Part shown: piece after piece, positions 1-5,790 of the stretch
Position numbering within the stretch: the stretch's first letter is position 1
Layout: the number at the start of each line of letters is the position of its first letter
From: a virus
Length of the DNA stretch: 64,000 nt
Virus record (IMG/VR): IMGVR_UViG_3300028388_001983
Location: 1-64,000 of that record
Reading direction: 5' to 3' (one strand)
Notes under the pieces: generated by a model
What the model saw: only the letters and a program-made list of their open reading frames with translations
Database searches by the model: none
What the model was told of the DNA's origin: nothing
Position numbers and translations under genes: made by a program

Positions 1-1
1 A

Positions 2-334
2 TTAGATTGTTCATTATTTACTATAGAATTTCCAACATATTATTATTATGAATATTATTGTTTTTTATCTGGAAAATATAGTTATTTTAGAGAACAGTCA
101 AAAAAGACAATTTTAAAATTTCTTAGAAATAATTCTAGAGCTATTCCAGTAATTAATAAAATAAAACAAGTATTATACAAAGAAAATAGATTAAGGTTTA
201 ATCTCCAAAAATTATTAGATGTGGCAATAGATGAAAACTCTGAATTGTCTAGTATAATTAATAATCATGAAGAAACCTTTTATTATGACAAGTTTGAACT
301 CATTAGAGGAGCAGAAATTAAAATTGATGAATAA
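2..334 (+). CDS. C-terminal part of an unrecognised protein (5' end outside window)
   Basis: The frame beginning at base 2 is open for 110 codons and stops with TAA at 332-334; the start lies upstream of the window. The product is rich in Tyr, Lys and Asn, with a run of four tyrosines early on and an acidic last residue pair. I recognise no motif. The next small ORF starts inside the last codons (ATG at 327), suggesting co-transcription. The coding character rests on the uninterrupted frame and on the AT-rich codon use shared with its neighbours. Confidence 0.6.
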   Translation, partial: LDCSLFTIEFPTYYYYEYYCFLSGKYSYFREQSKKTILKFLRNNSRAIPVINKIKQVLYKENRLRFNLQKLLDVAIDENSELSSIINNHEETFYYDKFELIRGAEIKIDE

Positions 335-441
335 TATAACAGACGTAGAAATTGTACAAGCATTAAAAAAAATTCTGTTATGAAATTCCTAACGATCAAT
401 TACTTGGAGAAAGTCTTAGAGATGTAATGAGTAGGTATTAG
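327..441 (+). pseudogene. Small 37-codon gene broken by one extra A in an A8 run
   Basis: ATG at 327 opens a frame reading MNNITDVEIVQALKK and then hits a stop within a few codons. The frame one base over continues FCYEIPNDQLLGESLRDV and ends MSRY-stop at 439-441. The two halves join into one sensible 37-residue protein if the eight-A run at 365-372 had seven A. This could be a true lesion, a sequencing error, or a site of polymerase slippage. No function is recognised. It overlaps the preceding gene end by 8 nt and is followed by a terminator hairpin. Confidence 0.45.
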
Positions 442-450
442 AATATTTTT

Positions 451-474
451 GGGGGGATATTTGTATATCTCCCC
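451..474 (+). terminator. Hairpin terminator before nrdJ
   Basis: GGGGGGATAT (451-460) pairs with ATATCTCCCC (465-474) over 10 bp with one G-T wobble and a TTGT loop, followed by TTAATTT. It follows the stop of the small gene at 441. The T-tract is short, so termination may be partial. Its loop contains the -33 TTG of the next promoter. Confidence 0.55.
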
Positions 475-491
475 TTAATTTCGTATCTTTG
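461..491 (+). promoter_or_regulatory. Bacteroidota-type promoter for nrdJ
   Basis: TTG at 461-463, 20 bp spacer, TATCTTTG at 484-491. This matches the Bacteroidota sigma consensus (TTG near -33, TAnnTTTG near -7). The predicted transcript would begin roughly at 496-500, about 25 nt before the nrdJ ATG at 524. The same 20-bp spacing recurs at three other sites in the window. Confidence 0.75.
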
Positions 492-523
492 TAGGCTTTT
501 TCCCATATTAAAAAATAGTGTAT

Positions 524-2950
524 ATGAATGAAGAGATATTGAAGTGGTTTGATGGCGATGAACTCGCTGCAAAAGTGTGGTTGGATAAATATGCACTTAG
601 AGATGACAATGATAACTTATTAGAGGATCATCCTAAAAAAACTTTTATCCGTATAGCTAAAGAATTTGCAAGAATTGAAGAAAAATATCCCAATCCTATA
701 TTATATGAAGAAATACTGGAATTACTTTTAAGTAAAACTATTATTCCAGCAGGTTCTCCATTATTTGGAATAGGAAATAAATTTTCTTTATCTAGTCTTG
801 GTAATTGTTTTGTAATAGGTAATCAAGCAGATTCTTATGGTGGAATATTAAAAGATGATGAAGAATTAGTTCAATTAATGAAACGTAGAGCTGGTGTTGG
901 TTTAGATTTATCTCATTTAAGATATTATAAAGCTCCTACTACTAATTCAGCTAAAAGTTCTACTGGTACAGTTCCATTTATGGAAAGGTATTCTAACTCT
1001 ACAAGAGAAGTAGCACAAGAGGGACGTAGGGGGGCCTTAATGCTATCTTTAGATATTAGCCATCCAGATATTTTAAAATTTATTGAGGTTAAAGATGATA
1101 GAAGTAAAGTTACTGGTGCTAATGTATCTGTTAAAATTACAGATGAATTTATGAAAGCTGTAGAAAATGATGAACCTTATGAATTAAAATTTATTCCTAA
1201 GTCTACAAGTTTAGTAGATAAAAAAAGAGCTAAACAAGTAAAAAGTATTACAGTTAGTGCCAAACATATTTGGGATAAAATAGTTCATCAAGCTTGGAAA
1301 TCAGCAGAACCGGGTATTTTATTTTGGGATACTATCAAAAAAGGATCGCCAGCAGATTGTTATGAAAGTTTTCAAAGTATTACGACAAATCCTTGTGGAG
1401 AAATTCCATTAAACACTTATGATAGTTGTCGTTTACTTTCTATAAATCTTTATAAAGTTATAAAAAATCCATTTACTAAAAATGCTAGTATAGATTTTGA
1501 AAAGCTTAATAGGATTTCTTATGTAGCCCAAAAGTTAATGGATGATCTAGTAGATTTAGAACGTGAGAAAATAGAAGCTATTATACAAAAAATAGAATCT
1601 GATCCAGAACCTGAAGACATTAAACGTACAGAATTAAGTCTTTGGAGTAAAATTTTAAACAAACTTCTATTAGGTAGAAGGACTGGTTTATCTGGTATAG
1701 GATTAGCTGATATGTTAGCTTCATTAAATCTTAAATATGATGCAAATGATTCTATCTATTTTACTGGTAAGGTGTATAGAGAAATAGCTAGAAATTCTTA
1801 TATGGCTTCTCTGGATATGGCAGCAGATAGAGGATGTTTCTTAGAATTTGATTATGATGAAGAAAAACATAATCCATTTTTAAATAGAGTTATTAGTACT
1901 TTATCAGAAGATTATCAAACCTCATGGAAAGAATCTGGTCGTAGAAATATTGCTAATTTAACTATACCTCCTTCTGGAAGTATAAGTTTAATATCAGGCA
2001 TTTCTAGCGGTATAGAACCAGTTTTTAACTTAAGTTATACTAGACGTAGAAAAGTTGATAAAAATCATCCTAATGTCTCCTATGTAGACCAAAATGGTGA
2101 TACTTGGGAAGAGTATAAAGTTACTCATCCTAAACTTAAAACTTGGTTCAAAAATAATGTATTTGATATCACTTGGGAACAGTTTTTAGAAGATGATGAT
2201 TTATATCTTGATACTATTAAAGATTGTCCTTATTTTAAATCTACAACTAATGATATTAATCCACAAATAAAATTGATGTTACAAGCTGTAGCTCAAAACT
2301 GGGTAGATCATTCAATATCAGTTACTAATAATCTTCCTGAAGATACAACTGAGAAAGAAGTATCAGACATCTACTTTGAAGCTTGGAAACTTGGATTAAA
2401 AGGTTGTACTATTTATAGAGAAGGTAGTAGGTCTGGTGTATTAATAAATGAACCTAAGTTTAACTATAATACAGCCTTTAAAAGACCAAAAACTATAAAT
2501 GGGGAAGCTTATTCTACTATAGTTAAAGGTGAAAAATTTACTGTAATAGTAGGATTAATAGATAATAAAGTTTATGAAGTATTTGCTTATAAAGGTAATG
2601 GTTTATTGGGTAGTGGCCAAATAGTAAAACAAAAGAAGAGGTACTATATATTCAAAACTGAAGAAGGGGAATTTGAAATTACTAATAATCTTACAGATGA
2701 ACAAGAAGCTATTACTAGAGGATACTCATATGGTTTACGTCATGGTGGTGATGTTAAATTTGCTGTAGAACAGCTTAATAAAACTAAAGGAGATTTAACC
2801 TCATTTAGTAAAGCTATTGCTCGTGTTCTTAAAAAGTATATACCCAATCAAAATATTAATGGAGACTCTTGTCCTGAATGTCATAATAAAGAGCTTCAAT
2901 ATGCTGACGGTTGTATATTCTGTAAGAATTGTGGTTGGACTAAATGTTAA
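524..2950 (+). CDS. nrdJ: Adenosylcobalamin-dependent (class II) ribonucleotide reductase
   Basis: Reduces ribonucleotides to deoxyribonucleotides with a B12-derived radical, supplying DNA precursors during replication. I chose ATG at 524 over the in-frame GTG at 518; the protein is 808 aa. Visible residues: first redox Cys94 in LGNCFVIG, the radical/active-site motif NPCGE with Asn289, Cys291 and Glu293, and the second redox Cys302. The 11-residue gap between the last two cysteines fits class II enzymes (class Ia is wider). The C-terminal tail has CxxC pairs (CPECH, CKNCGW) as expected for the shuttle or zinc-ribbon end. It has its own promoter at 461-491. Class II needs no oxygen and no small subunit, so it works with or without oxygen, provided the host supplies cobalamin. 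Function confident. Confidence 0.93.
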   Translation: MNEEILKWFDGDELAAKVWLDKYALRDDNDNLLEDHPKKTFIRIAKEFARIEEKYPNPILYEEILELLLSKTIIPAGSPLFGIGNKFSLSSLGNCFVIGNQADSYGGILKDDEELVQLMKRRAGVGLDLSHLRYYKAPTTNSAKSSTGTVPFMERYSNSTREVAQEGRRGALMLSLDISHPDILKFIEVKDDRSKVTGANVSVKITDEFMKAVENDEPYELKFIPKSTSLVDKKRAKQVKSITVSAKHIWDKIVHQAWKSAEPGILFWDTIKKGSPADCYESFQSITTNPCGEIPLNTYDSCRLLSINLYKVIKNPFTKNASIDFEKLNRISYVAQKLMDDLVDLEREKIEAIIQKIESDPEPEDIKRTELSLWSKILNKLLLGRRTGLSGIGLADMLASLNLKYDANDSIYFTGKVYREIARNSYMASLDMAADRGCFLEFDYDEEKHNPFLNRVISTLSEDYQTSWKESGRRNIANLTIPPSGSISLISGISSGIEPVFNLSYTRRRKVDKNHPNVSYVDQNGDTWEEYKVTHPKLKTWFKNNVFDITWEQFLEDDDLYLDTIKDCPYFKSTTNDINPQIKLMLQAVAQNWVDHSISVTNNLPEDTTEKEVSDIYFEAWKLGLKGCTIYREGSRSGVLINEPKFNYNTAFKRPKTINGEAYSTIVKGEKFTVIVGLIDNKVYEVFAYKGNGLLGSGQIVKQKKRYYIFKTEEGEFEITNNLTDEQEAITRGYSYGLRHGGDVKFAVEQLNKTKGDLTSFSKAIARVLKKYIPNQNINGDSCPECHNKELQYADGCIFCKNCGWTKC

Positions 2951-2954
2951 TTAT

Positions 2955-3047
2955 ATGAGGTTAAAAATTATAGATGTAACAAATAATGATAAATTTTTAT
3001 TTATCTTATTTAATAATGAAGAGATATTTCTATATGGACTAAATTAA
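2955..3047 (+). CDS. Small 30-aa ORF after nrdJ
   Basis: ATG at 2955 lies 4 nt after the nrdJ stop and the frame ends TAA at 3045-3047, 5 nt before the next ATG at 3053. The peptide begins MRLKIIDVTNNDKF and ends in a hydrophobic stretch. The tight spacing on both sides supports a translated operon member, but no family is recognised and the length makes chance possible. Confidence 0.35.
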   Translation: MRLKIIDVTNNDKFLFILFNNEEIFLYGLN

Positions 3048-3052
3048 ATAAT

Positions 3053-3379
3053 ATGGATGAATTAGTAATTATAAATTTTAACGAAGAAGTTCATAAATAT
3101 TCTACAAAAGAAGAAAGACAAACATTTAAAAATCAAAATATAGATTCATTTGTAGACTTTGTAAAAACGAATAAATATTTTATAACTGTAAATGTTTATT
3201 GTTTTGAAAAAACCTCAAAATATTCTTCGTTCTCTTATTATATTAAACCTAGTTCTGATTTTTTAATGAAGAAGCAAATTCTTGATAAAGGAACAATTAG
3301 TTATGGAAGGTGGTTTTGGCCTCATGGTAGTTGGGGAAGGTTTTATATAGGAGAGGAGCCAGAAAGAGACAGTGATTAA
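3053..3379 (+). CDS. Hypothetical protein, 108 aa
   Basis: ATG start, TAA stop, in the nrdJ operon. The protein is lysine- and aromatic-rich with a distinctive C-terminal segment GRWFWPHGSWGRFY, then an acidic tail. No known domain is recognised, no signal peptide or membrane segment is visible. It is followed immediately by the structured RNA at 3391. Real gene likely from codon use and operon position; function unknown. Confidence 0.7.
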   Translation: MDELVIINFNEEVHKYSTKEERQTFKNQNIDSFVDFVKTNKYFITVNVYCFEKTSKYSSFSYYIKPSSDFLMKKQILDKGTISYGRWFWPHGSWGRFYIGEEPERDSD

Positions 3380-3390
3380 ATTAAACAATT

Positions 3391-3545
3391 AATCTCCCCA
3401 CAAGACCCAGGTTTATAGTGATATAAATGCTTGCTGTTAGGCTACCGTCCGTCAATAGCAGAGGCGTTGTTAAAAAGGGTTCATAGTGCAACGTGATTAC
3501 TAATGGGAGGATAGCAAACCAGGAACCCTGCGTGGGGAGATTTTT
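3391..3545 (+). ncRNA. Structured RNA with enclosing helix, three inner hairpins and a pseudoknot
   Basis: This GC-rich island has no ORF. An 11-bp perfect helix closes it: AATCTCCCCAC (3391-3401) with GTGGGGAGATT (3532-3542), followed by TTT. Inside are TTTATA/TATAAA (3412-3417/3422-3427) with a GTGA tetraloop; TGCTGTT/AATAGCA (3432-3438/3454-3460); and GCGTTG/CAACGT (3464-3469/3489-3494). The loop of the third hairpin carries AGGGTTC (3476-3482), which pairs perfectly with GAACCCT (3523-3529) near the 3' end, making a 7-bp pseudoknot. I do not recognise a named RNA class; no B12-box, tmRNA tag or RNase P signature is seen. It may be a cis element for the gene at 3554 or a processed free RNA. 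The strand is inferred from the trailing T-tract and the neighbouring genes. Confidence 0.7.
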
Positions 3546-3553
3546 ATACTAAA

Positions 3554-3703
3554 ATGAAAAAAAAATACAAGGTAAAAGAAAAATGGGCATTCCCACATGA
3601 TTTTTCGATCTATGATGTGGTTAAAGGAAGCAAATGGTATGCTTCATTTGCCTTTAAAGAAGATGCTGAGGAATATGCAATGAATAAAAACAATGAAAAA
3701 TGA
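3554..3703 (+). CDS. Small hypothetical protein, 49 aa
   Basis: ATG at 3554 starts 9 nt after the structured RNA; TGA at 3701-3703 overlaps the next start as ATGA (3700). The peptide is MKKKYKVKEKWAFPHDFS followed by a segment ending AEEYAMNKNNEK. Charged, aromatic-containing, no membrane segment. The 4-nt start/stop overlap suggests translational coupling and supports it being real. Function unknown; it is the first gene that the RNA element could control in cis. Confidence 0.65.
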   Translation: MKKKYKVKEKWAFPHDFSIYDVVKGSKWYASFAFKEDAEEYAMNKNNEK

Positions 3704-4065
3704 ACGAAATTATTGAGGGCAATACACTCATTGCTGAATTTATGGGTGGTAAAGTTGTAGATAGTATATTTATATGTAATGAATCTACTGAAACTTATGC
3801 TGAAAAATTTTTACATCGTTATAATATTGCTTTAGCATTATATGACTCATCATGGGACTGGCTTATGCCTGTAGTTGAAAAAATAAATGATCTAGGATTT
3901 AGAACAGAAATACATAATAACTCTACTTTAATATTTCATGATGTTAAATTGGATGAAATTATAAATCCTCCATATGGATATGGTGAACAAGATAAATGGA
4001 TTGACATAACTTGGAAAGCAGTAGTAGATTTTATTAAATGGTATAATGAAAACGTTAAAACTTAA
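3700..4065 (+). CDS. Small phage protein resembling the phage ABA-sandwich family
   Basis: A 121-aa protein beginning MNEIIEGNTLIAEFMGGK, with SSWDWLMPVVEKI in the middle and a C-terminal VVDFIKWYN. This layout (LIAEFMG, then WDWLMPVVEKI, then a helix with FIKWY) recalls small proteins common in phages of Bacteroidota that carry a phage ABA-sandwich domain; the molecular role of that family is unknown to me. Starts with ATGA overlapping the previous stop and overlaps the next gene by 20 nt, so it is tightly coupled. Family assignment is from memory of sequence pattern, not a search. Confidence 0.6.
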   Translation: MNEIIEGNTLIAEFMGGKVVDSIFICNESTETYAEKFLHRYNIALALYDSSWDWLMPVVEKINDLGFRTEIHNNSTLIFHDVKLDEIINPPYGYGEQDKWIDITWKAVVDFIKWYNENVKT

Positions 4066-4657
4066 TATAAAAGAATATAATATATGGTTTACTTCTGATA
4101 CACATTTTAATCATAAGAATATCATTAAATATTGTGATCGTCCATTTAATAGTGTAAGAGAAATGGATGGTACTATGATAGAAAATTGGAACAATTTGGT
4201 AGAGCCTAATGATATAGTTTTTCATGCGGGAGATTTCTGTTTTGGACAATATAAAACTTGGAAATTTTTTACTGATGCATTAAATGGTAGAATTTATTTA
4301 TCTCAAGGTAATCATGATAAAGATAATAGTATTCCAAGAAATACCTTTGAAAGAATAGAACAATTCTACAATTTACTTATTCAAGGAGATGAAGAGATTT
4401 CACAAGGTCAAAGAATTACTGTATGTCATTATCCAATGCTTTCATGGTATCACTCTCATAGAGGATCATGGCAATTATTTGGACATGTACATGGTGCATT
4501 GACTAATACAAATTTAGCAGATGATGGATTTAATTTAAATGGAAAACTTACTCCCAATCAATTAGATATAGGTGTAGATGTCCATGATTTTGAACCTATA
4601 TCATATGAACAAGTAAAATTAATAATAACAAAACAAAACTTAAGAAAGGAGGAATAA
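4046..4657 (+). CDS. Calcineurin-like metallophosphoesterase
   Basis: A 203-aa metal-dependent phosphoesterase. The ordered metal-binding motifs are visible: SDTHFNHKN (DxH) near residue 17, GDF near 62, GNHDKD near 90, CHYP near 130 and GHVHG near 150. The short length and the DTHFNH opening match compact phage and bacterial members that hydrolyse phosphomono- or diesters; the substrate cannot be read from sequence. Starts inside the preceding ORF (20-nt overlap), so probably translationally coupled. A second, unrelated-looking member of the superfamily lies at 8375-9094. Confidence 0.87.
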   Translation: MKTLKLNIKEYNIWFTSDTHFNHKNIIKYCDRPFNSVREMDGTMIENWNNLVEPNDIVFHAGDFCFGQYKTWKFFTDALNGRIYLSQGNHDKDNSIPRNTFERIEQFYNLLIQGDEEISQGQRITVCHYPMLSWYHSHRGSWQLFGHVHGALTNTNLADDGFNLNGKLTPNQLDIGVDVHDFEPISYEQVKLIITKQNLRKEE

Positions 4658-4658
4658 T

Positions 4659-4757
4659 ATGAAACCAGCAACTATTAAAGTTCGCCCATTTCAAAGAAGT
4701 AGTTATAGAGATATGACTACATCTTATAAACGTGATAAACAAGATTGGAAGTTATAA
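4659..4757 (+). CDS. Small basic protein, 32 aa, with strong Shine-Dalgarno
   Basis: ATG at 4659 is preceded by AAAGGAGG at 4645-4652 with a 6-nt gap, one of the few strong Shine-Dalgarno sites in this window; it overlaps the stop of the preceding gene. The peptide MKPATIKVRPFQRSSYRD continues with TTSYKRDKQDWKL and is rich in Arg and Lys. Its stop overlaps the next start as TAATG (4755-4759). Below usual annotation length but context supports translation. Function unknown. Confidence 0.5.
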   Translation: MKPATIKVRPFQRSSYRDMTTSYKRDKQDWKL

Positions 4758-4936
4758 TGAATAAAAAGATGAGGAAGGCCATTGTAGAAGACTTTCACTT
4801 TGTAGTAGAAGTTGAACTACGATGTCCTTATTGTAAAGAGTATCACTTAGTAATAGTAGAATCTCCATACCATGATAAGATTCATAAGTGTATATATTGT
4901 AAAAAAGAGTTTAAAACTGAAAAATTTAAGTTGTAA
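4757..4936 (+). CDS. Small zinc-ribbon protein, 59 aa
   Basis: I chose ATG at 4757 (MNKKMRKA) over an in-frame TTG at 4745; the start overlaps the preceding stop as TAATG. Two CxxC knuckles, CPYC and CIYC, about 20 residues apart indicate one bound zinc ion. No other domain fits in 59 residues. Small zinc-ribbon proteins in phages often touch nucleic acids or transcription complexes, but nothing here shows which. Followed by the promoter at 4939. Confidence 0.65.
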   Translation: MNKKMRKAIVEDFHFVVEVELRCPYCKEYHLVIVESPYHDKIHKCIYCKKEFKTEKFKL

Positions 4937-4938
4937 AT

Positions 4939-4969
4939 TTGGATAATTCAAAAATTTTTCTTATATTTG
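4939..4969 (+). promoter_or_regulatory. Bacteroidota-type promoter for the glucosaminidase gene
   Basis: TTG at 4939-4941, exactly 20 bp, TATATTTG at 4962-4969. The start codon of the GH73-like gene follows at 4996. The TTG begins 3 nt after the stop of the zinc-ribbon gene. No hairpin terminator is seen in front of it, so readthrough from the upstream operon is also possible. Confidence 0.7.
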
Positions 4970-4995
4970 TAAGCTTAACTTATAAATAAAATTTT

Positions 4996-5547
4996 ATGAA
5001 AAAGTTAATAGTTATAATTTTAGTATCATTTATAGGTACTGTCGGAGCATTTATGGGTAATCATCCTGATAAACTCCAGAGTGAGGTAGAGACAATAATT
5101 AAGCAGATAAAAAAGTTTGAAAAACTTGATAGAATTGCTGAATTAGAGAGTTCTGAACTTACCATACAGAATTTAGATGAATATATGACATTGGTGGGGA
5201 TAAGAAATAAGGATATAGTACTAAGACAAATAATATTAGAATCAGGTTGGTTGAGAAGTGGTTTAACCAGACGTTATAATAATCTTTTAGGTATGAAATA
5301 TGCAAGAATAAGACCTACACTTGCTAAAGGTACTGCATTAGGACATGCAAGATTTGATCATTGGACAGATAGTGTAAAAGATTATGTACTATGGAGAATA
5401 TACTGGGAAAATAAAGGGCATGATACTAGTAACTATTATGCTTTTCTAAAGAAGATTGGATATGCTGAAAGCAAACGATATATAGCAACTCTACAATCTA
5501 TCAAAATAGATAGAGAAGTTCACAAAATAAAACATTGGCACACATAA
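4996..5547 (+). CDS. Exported GH73-like N-acetylglucosaminidase (lysin)
   Basis: A 183-aa protein with an N-terminal hydrophobic export segment (MKKLIVIILVSFIGTVGAF). The catalytic region shows ILESGWLRSG with the proposed general acid Glu82, then RYNNLLGMKY, and a later FDHWTDSVKDYVLW: the FlgJ/GH73 arrangement that cleaves beta-1,4 bonds between GlcNAc and MurNAc in peptidoglycan. The signal sequence suggests secretion into the periplasm without a holin. Own promoter (4939-4969) and own terminator (5580-5607) make it a single-gene unit. A second wall-degrading enzyme of a different type lies in the late lysis cassette at 41142. Confidence 0.82.
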   Translation: MKKLIVIILVSFIGTVGAFMGNHPDKLQSEVETIIKQIKKFEKLDRIAELESSELTIQNLDEYMTLVGIRNKDIVLRQIILESGWLRSGLTRRYNNLLGMKYARIRPTLAKGTALGHARFDHWTDSVKDYVLWRIYWENKGHDTSNYYAFLKKIGYAESKRYIATLQSIKIDREVHKIKHWHT

Positions 5548-5579
5548 AATATTTAGTTACGTTCCGTTTTTGTTTTAGG

Positions 5580-5607
5580 GGGGGCTATTTTATAGCCCCC
5601 TTTTTTT
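5580..5607 (+). terminator. Strong intrinsic terminator after the glucosaminidase gene
   Basis: GGGGGCTAT (5580-5588), TTT loop, ATAGCCCCC (5592-5600), then seven T (5601-5607). A perfect 9-bp stem. The T-tract runs directly into the TTG of the next promoter. Confidence 0.9.
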
Positions 5608-5636
5608 GTTTTTAATTAAAATTTTTATTATCTTTG
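5606..5636 (+). promoter_or_regulatory. Bacteroidota-type promoter fused to a terminator
   Basis: TTG at 5606-5608 uses the last two T of the terminator tract; a 20-bp spacer leads to TATCTTTG at 5629-5636. The first downstream ATG is at 5641, so the transcript may have almost no leader before the small membrane protein. It should drive the DNA polymerase operon through 10059. Confidence 0.75.
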
Positions 5637-5640
5637 TATT

Positions 5641-5784
5641 ATGAAATATAAACAAACAAAAATACCACCAGACCATAAAAGTGAACCAAAATGTATTATA
5701 TTCTGGATAATACTTTTAGGATTATTAATATTTTCAGTTACTATGGGTTTATTTTTATTACTTTTAACATGGATAGGAATTTAA
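5641..5784 (+). CDS. Small single-pass membrane protein, 47 aa
   Basis: ATG at 5641, stop TAA at 5782-5784, 6 nt before the DNA polymerase start. Residues 1-18 are hydrophilic (MKYKQTKIPPDHKSEPK) and the rest is one long hydrophobic segment from CIIFWIILLG to LLLLTWIGI. The start sits only about 5 nt after the -7 box, implying a leaderless or nearly leaderless message. No family recognised. Confidence 0.55.
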   Translation: MKYKQTKIPPDHKSEPKCIIFWIILLGLLIFSVTMGLFLLLLTWIGI

Positions 5785-5790
5785 TTTAAC

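Noticed and set aside
2817-3047. A 76-codon plus-strand ORF overlapping the end of nrdJ
   Set aside because: Its first two thirds lie in a second frame of nrdJ and have no coding character; only the last 30 codons after the nrdJ stop are kept as a small ORF.
3391-3545. Cobalamin riboswitch controlling nrdJ
   Set aside because: The element lies downstream of nrdJ and I find no B12-box; the fold differs from known cobalamin riboswitches.
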